NCBI RefSeq assembly: GCF_022370755.2
Contig: NZ_CP092364.2
Coordinates: 6,076,001-6,140,000, forward strand
Length of the DNA stretch: 64,000 nucleotides
DNA from: Mycolicibacterium goodii
Lineage (GTDB): Bacteria > Actinomycetota > Actinomycetes > Mycobacteriales > Mycobacteriaceae
Reading direction: 5' to 3'
A program made the translations under genes and the position numbers. Under the pieces are notes generated by a model. That model was not told the origin of the DNA and ran no database searches. It saw nothing but the letters and a program-made list of their open reading frames with translations. Shown here piece by piece: positions 1 through 8,137 of this stretch (the stretch's first letter is position 1; the number at the start of each line of letters is the position of its first letter).

Positions 1-747
1 GGGCATCGGCAGGTCGTGCACCGCTCGGATCCCCGGCACGGTGCGCGCCAGGTCCTGCAATTGATTCGGCGTGAGGCTGAACGGTATCGGCGGAACCCGG
101 TAGCGCTTCGACGACCGCAGACCCTTCTTGGCGAACATCTTCACCAGCACCGGCGGCAGGTCGAAGATCATCTGCCCGCCGGCAAAACGGCTGGCGCACT
201 GCGTGATCAGACCCATCGACTCCTCCGGTGCCAGATACATCAACAGCCCCTCGGCGGTGATGAACACCCCGTGGGTGGTGTCCACCCGTTCCATCCAGCT
301 GTAGTCGAGTGCGGACTGTGCCAGATACGTGATCCGGGGATCGGTGGGCAGCAGGCGTTTACGCAGATCGACAATCGGCTGGAAGTCGACAGAGAGCCAA
401 CGGAACTCGGCATCCGGTAGCGTCTCGGTGAGACGCCAGAACGTGGTCTGCAGGCCCTCGGCCAACGCGACGACGGTGGCGCGGGGATGCGCCGTGAGGT
501 ATTCGACGGCTGCGCGGTCGAAAGCCAGTGAGCGCAAGGCCATTTCCTGGCCCTTGCGGCCGAACTTCTCGAAGTCGAACTGGATGGATTCGACCAGGCG
601 GATCGCCATCGGATCATCGAGGATGGCCTGTGGGTGACCGGCCTGAAAGGCCCTGCCGTAGAGCGTCAGCAACGCGGTCTCCGACACCCCGGTCAGCGCG
701 CCGGCATCGATTTTCCCGCCGGTGTCTCCGCCGTCTGGCTGCTCCAC
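1..747 (-). CDS. Class I SAM-dependent methyltransferase, LCMT/TcmP-like (3' end off window)
   Basis: The first 249 residues are inside the window; the C-terminus lies beyond base 1. The protein resembles the leucine-carboxyl-methyltransferase/TcmP O-methyltransferase family, many copies of which occur in mycobacteria with unknown substrates. The SAM-binding turn reads VVALAEGLQTTFWRL, the counterpart of GxGLxTxFxR, but the first glycine is alanine; the family motif FITAEGLLMYL follows about 90 residues later. The GTG at 747 is the first plausible start (then EQPDGGDTGG); no strong Shine-Dalgarno is visible. It lies 35 bp from the LysR gene on the same strand. Substrate cannot be inferred. 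Confidence 0.8.
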   Translation of the reverse strand, partial: MEQPDGGDTGGKIDAGALTGVSETALLTLYGRAFQAGHPQAILDDPMAIRLVESIQFDFEKFGRKGQEMALRSLAFDRAAVEYLTAHPRATVVALAEGLQTTFWRLTETLPDAEFRWLSVDFQPIVDLRKRLLPTDPRITYLAQSALDYSWMERVDTTHGVFITAEGLLMYLAPEESMGLITQCASRFAGGQMIFDLPPVLVKMFAKKGLRSSKRYRVPPIPFSLTPNQLQDLARTVPGIRAVHDLPMP

Positions 748-782
748 GCCACCAACGTACCTGCGTGCCCGGACGCGCCGGC

Positions 783-1691
783 TCACCTCGCACGGGGGCG
801 CAGCTGCTCGGTCGCCGTCCGCAGAGCCGCCACCACAGCAAGCGCCGCGTCGCCGGGGTCGGGCGCGGTGAGTGCCACGGTGCGACGTCCCAGCCACGTC
901 GGGTCCTCGACCGCCACGGTGACCACACCGGCAGGCAGCGAGGCCACGGCGAGTTCGGGAAGCAGGCAGATCCCCAGCCCGGCGGCGACCAGTCCGAGCC
1001 GCGCGGGCCAACTGCGTACGCGGTGACGGATCACCGGGTCGGTCAGAGTGGGCCAGGCCGCAAACTGGGGATCGCCCGCCGAACCCGTCCCGGCGATCCA
1101 CGGCTCCTCGACGAGCTCACGCACCGACACCGCGGTACGTGAGGCCAGACGGTGGTCCGCGGGCACCGCCACACACAGGTCGCCGGCCGGGATCGGATAC
1201 CGACGTAGGCCCTGCAGGTCGTAATCGGGGAGACCGTCGCCGACACCGATCACCGCGACGTGCAGTCGCGTGCGCAGATCTCGCAGCAGGGCAGGCGTCG
1301 ATTCCTCGGTGAGGCCGACGACCAGGCCGGGATGCGCGACAGCGAGATGGGCGACCGCCCGGGGAACCAACGCCGCCATCGCGGCGGGAAAGGCGCCCAC
1401 CGTCACGCGGCCCGCGAGGCGGTCGCCGAGACCGTCGAGATCGCGGCGCAGGGCCGCGACACCGCCGAGGACGCGGTCGGCGTGCTCGACGACGAGCGCT
1501 CCTGCGGGTGTGACGCTCACGCCGCGCACCTCACGGGTGAACAGCGGGTAGCCGACCGCGGCCTCCATCGCGGCGACCTGCCGGGAGACCGCGGGCTGCG
1601 AGTACCCCAGTGCCTGCGCGGCTGCGGTGAACGATCCGAGCCGTGCGACCTCTCGGCAGATGCGCAGTCCTTCCAGCGTCATCTCGGCCAT
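783..1691 (-). CDS. LysR-family transcriptional regulator
   Basis: A 302-aa LysR regulator: winged helix-turn-helix at about residues 10-65 (GSFTAAAQALGYSQPAVSRQ) followed by a periplasmic-binding-fold effector domain from about 90 to 295. Length is normal for the family. The start ATG at 1691 is preceded by TAAGGT five bases upstream, compatible with a leaderless transcript; an open frame continues further upstream but in non-family sequence. It is divergent from the SDR gene at 1788 across about 95 bp, the usual arrangement in which a LysR protein controls the divergent enzyme. The inducer is not predictable. Confidence 0.88.
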   Translation of the reverse strand: MAEMTLEGLRICREVARLGSFTAAAQALGYSQPAVSRQVAAMEAAVGYPLFTREVRGVSVTPAGALVVEHADRVLGGVAALRRDLDGLGDRLAGRVTVGAFPAAMAALVPRAVAHLAVAHPGLVVGLTEESTPALLRDLRTRLHVAVIGVGDGLPDYDLQGLRRYPIPAGDLCVAVPADHRLASRTAVSVRELVEEPWIAGTGSAGDPQFAAWPTLTDPVIRHRVRSWPARLGLVAAGLGICLLPELAVASLPAGVVTVAVEDPTWLGRRTVALTAPDPGDAALAVVAALRTATEQLRPRAR

Positions 1692-1787
1692 GCCCCACCT
1701 TAGGCATGCGCGATGCGTATGGCTGACCATCGAAACCGTCATGACGCGTATGGATGGTTCCGGCGCGTGCCGGGGGTTGCACCGGTC

Positions 1788-2654
1788 ATGGCGCACACGA
1801 CAGACACCAAGACCTGGTTCATCACCGGTGCCTCCCGCGGTATGGGACGCGAACTCGTCGAACAGGTTCTGAACCGCGGCCACCGAGTGGCGGCCACACT
1901 GCGGCGACCCGAACAACTCGACGATCTGGCGCGTCGTCACGGCGATCGCCTGTGGCGCCGCGCGCTCGACGTCACCGATACCGCGGCGCTGCGTGACGTG
2001 GTCGACCAGGCGTTCGCCGCGCTCGGCCGCATCGATGTGGTCGTCTCCAACGCCGGCTACGGAGTGTTCGCCACCGCCGAGGATCTGCGCGACGAGCAGA
2101 TCGAGCAGATGATCGCGACGAATCTGACCGGCTCGATCCAGCTCGCCCGGGCCGTGATCCCGCACCTGCGCAACCAGCGCGGCGGGCTCTTGATGCAGAT
2201 GTCGAGCATGGGCGGGCACCTCACGTTCCCCGGCTTCTCCCTCTACCACGTGACCAAGTGGGGTATCGAGGGTTTCTACGACGCGGTGTCCGCCGAGATC
2301 GAGCCGTTCGGTATCCGCACCACGCTCATCGAACCGGGGGTGGTGCGCACCGGGTTCTTCGATGCGGCAGAACGGGTTCCGGTCGGCGCGCCCTATCGCG
2401 GCGGCCCCGCGGACCGCGCGCAGCTGTCGGTCGACGAGATGCCGGTGAGCCCCGAACGCGCCGTGGCGGCCATCGTGCGGGCCGCCGATTCAGACGACCC
2501 GCCGCGCAGGCTCGTGCTCGGCTCCGACGCGTGGACCCTGATGACCGAGGCGCTCACGGCGCGGTTGGCCGAGGTTTCGGCGCAGCGCGACAGCGCCGCG
2601 GAGGCCGACTACGGCGCCGACGACGAGGTCGGTCGCGCGGCGAGCGTCAGCTGA
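1788..2654 (+). CDS. Classical short-chain dehydrogenase/reductase
   Basis: A 288-aa Rossmann-fold oxidoreductase using NAD(P). The nucleotide-binding motif TGASRGMG is at residues 13-20, NAGYG follows, and the catalytic YxxxK is in SLYHVTKWG. The start ATG at 1788 gives MAHTTDTKTWFITG; the open frame extends 25 codons upstream, but that part does not look like SDR sequence. The first 190 residues are typical of classical SDRs close to carbonyl reductases. Likely target of the divergent LysR regulator. Its 3' end overlaps the convergent permease by 8 bp. Substrate unknown. Confidence 0.87.
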   Translation: MAHTTDTKTWFITGASRGMGRELVEQVLNRGHRVAATLRRPEQLDDLARRHGDRLWRRALDVTDTAALRDVVDQAFAALGRIDVVVSNAGYGVFATAEDLRDEQIEQMIATNLTGSIQLARAVIPHLRNQRGGLLMQMSSMGGHLTFPGFSLYHVTKWGIEGFYDAVSAEIEPFGIRTTLIEPGVVRTGFFDAAERVPVGAPYRGGPADRAQLSVDEMPVSPERAVAAIVRAADSDDPPRRLVLGSDAWTLMTEALTARLAEVSAQRDSAAEADYGADDEVGRAASVS

Positions 2655-4080
2655 CGGTGGCCCGACGCGTCCGGACCGCCTCCAGCGCGAGGTAGGTGAG
2701 CCCGGCGGACAGACCGCCGGCGAGCCAGGACAGGTCGACCCCACCGAGCGCGAGTGCTGCCGGACCCTGCAGCAGCGGTGTCATCCCGTACATGAACAAC
2801 CAGGTGCACACCACGCCGATGGCGAGGGCCGCGAGCGCGGTCGGCCGCACCATGGGCAGCAGCTTGGCCTCGGGCGGGGCGAGAAGCGCCTCGGCATCGA
2901 CGTGCCTGCGCGCGATGAAGAAGTAGTGCACCAGCATCACCGCGGCCCACGGCGAAAGCCATCCGACGATACCCACCAGCCAGGCGTCGATGGTCGCGGC
3001 GAAGTCCCCGTTGAGCACGAACACCGTGACGATCGCCATCGCGACGACGCCGATCACGACGTTGAGCACACGGCGATTGACGTGGATGTCGAGCGCCTGG
3101 GTGGACACCGTGCAGGTGTAGATGTTGAGGATGTTGGTGGCCAGCGGACCGTGCACGACCAGCAGCAGGACCGGGACCGCCAGCGCCCCATAGGCGTCGA
3201 CGATGATCTCGCCGGGATCAGACGATGTGCTCAGGGTGGCCAGCGTCGCGCCGAGCGCACCGAGCCAGATCACCGGGATGAACTGACCCAGCGCGCTGAC
3301 GGCGAACAGCTTGCGGGACGGCACCGAGGTGGAGACGAACCGGGAGTAGTCGGCCGCGTAGCCCAACCACGTGATGCCCCAGCCGATTCCGATCGCGGTC
3401 ATGACTGCGCTGAGCGCGGCGATGTGCTCGGTGGTGGTCAGGGTCGGCACACCCGGGTAACCCCAGTCGACGTCGAGCGTGAACCATGCGACGAGCGTCA
3501 TCGCGATCAGGACCGCGACGGTGGGGGGTACCGTCCAGCGTTCGAACGTCGCGATGACGCGGTAGCCGAACCACGCGATGACGACCTGGATGACCATGAT
3601 GATCGCGGCCACGAGGATGCGCGGTGCGGCGGAGGTGTTGTCAGGGTCGACGATGCCGATGCGGCCGAGCAACGCCATCACCAGATCGAGCACTATCCAG
3701 GTGTTGACCGCACACCACCCCATGCACACCAGGGCCTGCACGGCGGCGGGCACGTAGGCACCGCGGCGACCGAACACCGCGCGGGACAACACCATCCCCG
3801 TCACGCCGGTGCGTTGCCCGATCACCACGAATGTGCCGAACAGCGACATGCCGATCGCGTTGCCGACGGCCAGCACCGCGATGGTCTCGAACAGGCCGAG
3901 ACCCATCGTGACGCCGAGCGCGCCGAGAAGCCAGTTGATGGGGGCGATGTTGGCACCGGCCCAGATCCAGAACTGTCCCCGCAGGTCGGTCGTCCGGCTC
4001 GATTCGGGAATGACGGTGAGGTCGGACTCGAGGCTTTCGGTGGTGCCAGGCACGGGTGACCCGGTGGCGATTGCGGACAT
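2647..4080 (-). CDS. NCS1-family purine/cytosine (nucleobase) permease
   Basis: A 477-aa integral membrane protein with about 12 hydrophobic segments, matching the NCS1 nucleobase:cation symporter family (CodB/cytosine permease branch). The N-terminal segment with RGQFWIWAGANIAPINW and the following GLGLFETI are family signatures. It should import purines, cytosine, allantoin or hydantoin-like compounds with H+ or Na+; the exact substrate is not readable. No catabolic gene for a nucleobase sits nearby. The ATG at 4080 opens a 549-bp gene-free leader that probably holds its promoter. Confidence 0.88.
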   Translation of the reverse strand: MSAIATGSPVPGTTESLESDLTVIPESSRTTDLRGQFWIWAGANIAPINWLLGALGVTMGLGLFETIAVLAVGNAIGMSLFGTFVVIGQRTGVTGMVLSRAVFGRRGAYVPAAVQALVCMGWCAVNTWIVLDLVMALLGRIGIVDPDNTSAAPRILVAAIIMVIQVVIAWFGYRVIATFERWTVPPTVAVLIAMTLVAWFTLDVDWGYPGVPTLTTTEHIAALSAVMTAIGIGWGITWLGYAADYSRFVSTSVPSRKLFAVSALGQFIPVIWLGALGATLATLSTSSDPGEIIVDAYGALAVPVLLLVVHGPLATNILNIYTCTVSTQALDIHVNRRVLNVVIGVVAMAIVTVFVLNGDFAATIDAWLVGIVGWLSPWAAVMLVHYFFIARRHVDAEALLAPPEAKLLPMVRPTALAALAIGVVCTWLFMYGMTPLLQGPAALALGGVDLSWLAGGLSAGLTYLALEAVRTRRATVS

Positions 4081-4629
4081 GACGTCGATTCCGTTCGTGG
4101 ATCAGGCAGAAACTCTTGGCTGTCATCTTCGGACAGCTCGAGGATTTTTGCTCGCCGAGTCGCCGATGTGTCCTGTAAACCCTCGCGAAACATTTGCCCT
4201 GTAGGAGCCACCTCGGAAGGGGCAGGGCGGACAGCCGCAGCACGGGTGAAGACACTCAGCAGTTCAGGTCCACCCTGGGACCCGCACCAACACGGTGTAG
4301 GCGGCGATCTCGTCGTCATCGGTTCGCTTGCGTGGCTTTCGAACGACACAGGAACCGGAGTCTTCGGTCACCGGCCCGTTCTCGCTGCCGCTACCGACAC
4401 CGAAGACTCCGCGACACAAGCACCGGCTGCCCGCCCTGCCGATCGAGCGGCGGTGCCAACCGGGGATCGTGGGCCATGTGTCAGGCGCGACGGCGGCGCT
4501 CAAAACAGGCTCGCTGCCAGTACTGGCGGACCGGACACCAGCAGTGGTGCACCTTGGTCACCGAAACCTACGGTGAGCACAGCTTCGGGATATCTGGTCT
4601 GCAAGCTGCAGCCATCACCGGATCCGATG
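4081..4629. other. Gene-free stretch upstream of the permease
   Basis: No convincing gene lies between the permease start and the end of the YqeY gene. Forward open frames cross it but have no domain, no ribosome-binding site and unbiased third positions. The stretch contains a long perfect inverted repeat (4356-4411, listed separately). On the permease strand the 100 bases before its start include two similar copies of the octamer TGTCCTGT/TGCCCTGT near 4166 and 4195, possibly regulatory. Otherwise nothing recognisable. Confidence 0.5.
4356..4411. repeat. 13-bp perfect inverted repeat, 30-nt spacer
   Basis: The arms CGGAGTCTTCGGT (4356-4368) and ACCGAAGACTCCG (4399-4411) are exact reverse complements around a 30-nt spacer. 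It lies about 220 bp past the YqeY stop on that operon's strand and about 280 bp before the permease start. There is no T-run on either side, so it is not a typical intrinsic terminator. It could be a structured leader element, a protein-binding dyad or a decayed mobile-element end; the sequence alone does not decide. Confidence 0.7.
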
Positions 4630-5013
4630 TCATGCATGGAGGTAGGCGCACAACACGTCGGCTTGGCGGCGAAGGCGGTCGGCTGCGTCGTCTTGGTGCG
4701 TCGAGCGGTAATGGGCTGCCTGCGTCTCGCACTCGCGCTGGAGCTCTCGAACGATCGCGTAGACGTCTGGCATTGCCAGCTCGCGCCTGGGCGCCTCGGT
4801 TGATCCGACTCCAGGCGAGGAGTGGGCGACGGTACCGTCAGCATGTCGCGGCGACTCAGACCCAGCTTGCGGCGGAATGGCTTCTGCGTTGTCGATGGCG
4901 GCGATCATTGTTCGCAGGACTGAGACCGTTTCCGGTTGGCGCGATTTGAGCGCGGCGCGAAGGTCACGACGCACTCTTTCGCGAAAGGCCCAGGAATCCT
5001 CCGTGTGTTTCAT
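4630..5013 (-). CDS. GatB/YqeY-domain protein
   Basis: A 127-aa protein whose N-terminal half resembles YqeY/GatB-tail proteins (RRDLRAALKSRQPETVSVLR then TMIAAIDNAEA). YqeY proteins share the helical domain that binds tRNA in GatB and GatE; the free-standing forms have no settled function. Typical members are near 148 aa, so this one is short, and its middle (residues 50-85) is a low-complexity insert rich in Ser, Gly and His. Its ATG overlaps the stop of the upstream hydrolase by 4 bp, so it is the last gene of a three-gene, translationally coupled operon. Confidence 0.72.
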   Translation of the reverse strand: MKHTEDSWAFRERVRRDLRAALKSRQPETVSVLRTMIAAIDNAEAIPPQAGSESPRHADGTVAHSSPGVGSTEAPRRELAMPDVYAIVRELQRECETQAAHYRSTHQDDAADRLRRQADVLCAYLHA

Positions 5014-5861
5014 GCTCTCGCGCCTTGGTTCAGGAAGGAGTGGAGGTCGTTGCCGTCGTCGAGGAGACCGTGCCCCGCGCCGGCGAGCAGACTGACCGAT
5101 GCCGCGGGCTGCAGGCGTGCCAGCCGTGCGGCGGTGTCGTGCGAGTTGAGCATGCGGTCCCTCGCACCCAACACGACGAAAAGTGGTGCGGTGATAGCCT
5201 GCAGGTCTTCGTCGGAAAAGACCGGCAGCGTGTCGCGGCGGGGACGATAGTTGCGCTGGATCAACAGCATGTAATCGATGACGCGGTCAGGAATGCGTCC
5301 GGGCCCGAGCGCAATCCGTAGAGCAAGACGCGTACCACGCTCTCCAAATGGCATAAGGGCCAGTGCTGCGAGGACGGCTCCGTAACGTTGACGGCCGATA
5401 CCACCCGGCGCCCGCAGCGCCAGTCGTCCGACGCGGCTCGGTCGGCGGATCGCGTAATCAGTGGCCAGCCAGCCGCCCAACGACACCCCCACGAAGCTAG
5501 CTGCGTCGACGCCCAGCTCGTCGAGTAGGTCGTCGAGCCATAACGCGTAGGCGTCGGAGTTGAGCGGCGGGCGAGATGGTGCACTCAATCCGGGTTCGCC
5601 GATGACGTCGACCATGTACAGCCTGTGGGACTGTGACCAGCGCGACGCATCGGCCTGCCAGATCGCGCTGTTGCTCCCCGCGCCGTGAAGCAATACGACC
5701 GGTGGAGCGCCGGTGGCTCCACAATTCAGGACGAAGGTGTCGCCCTCACGTGTGGCGACGGTGCGATGCCGCAGCGGCATCGCCCAGCGTTGAAGCTGCT
5801 CGCGGTAACTGCGCTCAACGGCGCGCCGGCCAGATGGGGAGCGGTAGATGTCGGCATTCAC
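5010..5861 (-). CDS. Alpha/beta-hydrolase
   Basis: A 283-aa cytosolic alpha/beta-hydrolase. The oxyanion region reads LLHGAGSNSAIW, the nucleophile elbow GVSLGGW supplies the catalytic Ser, the acid is probably Asp in LGARDRML and the base is His in GAGHGLLDDG. The sequence resembles the carboxylesterase/peroxidase-like branch, but the substrate is not predictable. It overlaps the HTH gene upstream by 4 bp and the YqeY gene downstream by 4 bp; tight coupling suggests the three products act together. Confidence 0.85.
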   Translation of the reverse strand: MNADIYRSPSGRRAVERSYREQLQRWAMPLRHRTVATREGDTFVLNCGATGAPPVVLLHGAGSNSAIWQADASRWSQSHRLYMVDVIGEPGLSAPSRPPLNSDAYALWLDDLLDELGVDAASFVGVSLGGWLATDYAIRRPSRVGRLALRAPGGIGRQRYGAVLAALALMPFGERGTRLALRIALGPGRIPDRVIDYMLLIQRNYRPRRDTLPVFSDEDLQAITAPLFVVLGARDRMLNSHDTAARLARLQPAASVSLLAGAGHGLLDDGNDLHSFLNQGARA

Positions 5862-6283
5862 TTGTCGTCCTGACGTGTCAAGGCACCAATCAGTCCGATG
5901 GCGGAGGCCGTGGCTTCAGGGTCGCCGACGACGAAGATGGTGAGACGGCGAGCAGATTCGTCATACGACGAGTGAACGTCGAGCTGTCCTGGCCGGTTTG
6001 AGTCGCTGATCGTTGCAGCACCGAGATGCGCGGTGATGCGATCCATCGCGAGGCGGTCGACATTGTCGACGTGCACGACGCCAGAGACGTGAGCGCGTGG
6101 GCGACTTGCCGGCTCGTCGGCGACTACGCCGGCGAAGGCTTGCAGGTCTCGTTCGGTGATTCGGTATTGCTTGCCCATCCGCACGGCCGGCAGGCGGCCG
6201 TCGCGGACGTAGCCGCGCACGGTCCGCACGTGCAATCCGAGAATATCGGCCACTTGCTCAGCCGAGTACACAGCAAGACTCAC
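5858..6283 (-). CDS. Excisionase-type HTH DNA-binding protein, operon leader
   Basis: A 141-aa protein. Residues 5-50 form a MerR-like/excisionase HTH (YSAEQVADILGLHVRTVRGY, then GKQYRITERDLQAF). The C-terminal 80 residues are a separate domain of unknown type rich in beta-prone segments. GTG at 6283 is taken as start: the hexamer TACTTT lies exactly 6 nt upstream, as in leaderless mycobacterial genes. The promoter is bracketed by an inverted repeat (6293-6325), so the protein probably represses its own operon. It heads the HTH-hydrolase-YqeY operon. The HTH family also includes phage excisionases, but no phage genes are near. Confidence 0.82.
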   Translation of the reverse strand: MSLAVYSAEQVADILGLHVRTVRGYVRDGRLPAVRMGKQYRITERDLQAFAGVVADEPASRPRAHVSGVVHVDNVDRLAMDRITAHLGAATISDSNRPGQLDVHSSYDESARRLTIFVVGDPEATASAIGLIGALTRQDDK

Positions 6284-6289
6284 ATCCTC

Positions 6290-6325
6290 AAAGTACCGTA
6301 TACATCCCTAATATCCCAACGGTAC
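6290..6325 (-). promoter_or_regulatory. Promoter and dyad operator of the HTH-hydrolase-YqeY operon
   Basis: On the minus strand TTGGGA (-35), an 18-nt spacer and TACTTT (-10, 6290-6295) precede the GTG by 6 nt. Two 7-bp inverted arms, GTACCGT (6293-6299) and ACGGTAC (6319-6325), are separated by 19 bp and overlap the -10 and the edge of the -35. A dimeric repressor bound to both arms would block the promoter. The segment is markedly AT-richer than its surroundings. Confidence 0.55.
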
Positions 6326-6926
6326 GGACAGATGCGTAATTATACGTACGGGTGCGCGCACTGGGTTAACACTACGAGAGGCGCGAACTCGGTCGGGCTC
6401 GATGGGTTCGTCGCGCTGTGGGGCGACGCGTCATTCTGCCGGCATCTCGACGCCTGCGCGTAAGGCCTGGTCTCAGCACCCGCAGTGTCCCGGGAGGTGG
6501 AGTGCACAACCAACGCAGCCGCGCTGATCGCGCCAGGCAGCCAGATCCCTGAAGGCCTCACCGTACTGTCGACGTGGTCGTGGCGCCGCGGCGATCAAAG
6601 GCCGATTCAGGCATCGCGGCAAAAGTGGGATTCTGCAGCTCATCTCGATTGCCGTCGGACCCGGATGGCTCAGCTCATTGTCGCGTCGCGGATTGCGCGG
6701 GGTTACCGCGTCGGATTCCTGAAGGCCGTGTGCCCACTTCACCACGATGCGCCGTTGCACAGTTGAGTATCGACGTGACCGCACATGACAGTGAAAACGC
6801 ACGGTTCGCGGGTCACGGCTTACGATCGTATTTGGTGAAAAGCGTCGAACATGCCGATGCCGCAGGGCCGTGGCTGCCGGTCGGGCCCGGATACCGACGC
6901 GCGGTATCCCCCGCTGCGAGGTGCCG
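6326..6926. other. Gene-free stretch, 600 bp
   Basis: Short open frames occur on both strands here, the longest near 110 codons, but none has a recognisable domain, a good ribosome-binding site or mycobacterial codon bias. The first 40 bases are AT-rich (TATACGTACG near 6341), the rest is less GC-rich than coding DNA around it. It looks like decayed or non-coding DNA separating the HTH operon from the coiled-coil gene. No RNA gene was recognised. Confidence 0.45.
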
Positions 6927-7796
6927 GTGACCGTCGACGACGACCTCGACTCGCTCTACCGCCTGCGGCCGGAGGAATTCACCGCCCGGCGCAAGGAACT
7001 CGCGGCTGCGGCGCGCAAACGCGGTGACACCGAGGGCGCCAAGGTGATCGCCGCGGCACGACGGCCGACGACCGCGGCGTGGGTGGTGAATCTGCTCGCG
7101 TTGACCGACGCGACGGTGGTGGCGAGATTGACCGAACTGCACGAAGCCCTACGCACCGCGCACACAGAGATGGACGGACACCGGATCCGCGAACTGTCCA
7201 CAGCACAGCGGAAACTCGTGCAAGAGCTCTCCCGCGACGGTTTGGCGGCCGCCGAGCTGCGCGATCCCACGGCGGCGTTGCGTGACGACGTCATCGGCAC
7301 GCTGCACGCCGCGGTCGCCGATCCCGAGGTCGCGGCGCGTTTGGGCCGACTGTCCAAGGCCGAAGAGTGGTCCGGCTTCGGGGATTTCGGAGCATCCTCC
7401 GCGGTGGTTGCTCAGACCCGGCCGGGTACCTCGTCCGCCGCGTCACGGACCACCCCACAACCGTCGACGAAGAAGGCGCCACGTTCCGACGTCGCCGCGG
7501 TCGAGGAGGCCCGTGGCAAGCGCGACGCCGCCGAATCCGAGCTCAAGGAGGCGCGCGCCGCGCACGGCGACGCGCTCGCCGCCGTGGCCGAGCGCAAGGA
7601 CAAGGTCGCGACAGCACGAAGACGTTACGAGAAACAGCTCGAGACCCTCGCCGCCGCCGAGCGTGATCTCGCGGCGGCCGAGGCGCAGCTGGACGATGCG
7701 CAGCGGTCGGCCGACAAGCTGCAGAACAGCGTGCGAACCGCCGAATCCGCGCTCACGCAAGCGCAAACGCGACTCGACCGACTCGCCGACAGCTGA
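6927..7796 (+). CDS. Hypothetical protein with C-terminal coiled coil
   Basis: A 289-aa soluble protein. The N-terminal 150 residues are helical and Ala/Leu/Glu/Arg-rich (LYRLRPEEFTARRKEL is a recognisable start); a Ser/Thr/Pro linker at about 160-185 leads to a long coiled coil from about 188 to the end with heptad-like spacing and repeated AAAERDLAAAE-type segments. The GTG at 6927 has GAGG five bases upstream. No signal peptide, membrane segment or enzymatic motif is seen. It resembles conserved actinobacterial hypotheticals; the coil suggests an oligomer or scaffold. Function unknown. Confidence 0.78.
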   Translation: MTVDDDLDSLYRLRPEEFTARRKELAAAARKRGDTEGAKVIAAARRPTTAAWVVNLLALTDATVVARLTELHEALRTAHTEMDGHRIRELSTAQRKLVQELSRDGLAAAELRDPTAALRDDVIGTLHAAVADPEVAARLGRLSKAEEWSGFGDFGASSAVVAQTRPGTSSAASRTTPQPSTKKAPRSDVAAVEEARGKRDAAESELKEARAAHGDALAAVAERKDKVATARRRYEKQLETLAAAERDLAAAEAQLDDAQRSADKLQNSVRTAESALTQAQTRLDRLADS

Positions 7797-7894
7797 TCAC
7801 GTCTCCGTTGCCGTTCCGGCGCTTCGACGCCGCCTACGAGAACCCCGACGCCGTGACCGACGTGATCCTCGCGGCCGCCGGGTCGGTTCGATGA
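7793..7894 (+). pseudogene. Possible C-terminal scrap of a lost gene
   Basis: Immediately at the stop of the coiled-coil gene, in another frame, the DNA reads as a credible mycobacterial protein tail: FRRFDAAYENPDAV followed by TDVILAAAGSVR and a stop at 7892-7894. There is no start or upstream homologue. It may be the tail of a deleted gene, or chance. The family is not identified. Confidence 0.2.
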
Positions 7895-7903
7895 TCGGGG
7901 ACC

Positions 7904-8083
7904 GGCGTCGACATCGGCGGTCTTGATGCCGACGACCACCTTGCCCGGGATCGGGTGATCCACCGGGGTCGCCAGGGCGAGGGTGACCGATCCGCCATCG
8001 AGCGCGGCGAAGTGGGCGCCGTCGCGGAATTTCAGGGACATCCCCGCGAAATCCTCGGAAAACTGACCTGGACCGACCTGAAC
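7904..8083 (-). pseudogene. Remnant of a VOC/glyoxalase-fold protein
   Basis: On the minus strand about 60 codons read like the middle of a vicinal-oxygen-chelate (glyoxalase/bleomycin-resistance) protein: FSEDFAGMSLKFRDGAHFAA, then LDGGSVTLALATP and GKVVVGIKTADVDA. The typical N-terminal FYRDVLG region and the second beta-alpha-beta-beta-beta unit are missing on both sides, so this is a fragment. It points towards the scrap at 7793-7894, so two broken genes seem to meet here. Confidence 0.4.
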
Positions 8084-8137
8084 TGGCCGTTCGGCACGAG
8101 ATCCGGTCTGTCGGGCACTTCTTGTAACGTGGGGCGC

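Noticed and set aside
4168..4949. Two overlapping forward frames in the 4.1-4.9 kb stretch
   Set aside because: No domain, no ribosome-binding site, and the second half is antisense to the YqeY gene.
5858..6283. Excisionase-type HTH as a prophage marker
   Set aside because: No integrase, att-like repeat or phage gene is near; the protein heads a metabolic-type operon.
6473..6802. A 109-codon minus-strand frame in the gene-free stretch
   Set aside because: No similarity, no start signal and poor codon bias.
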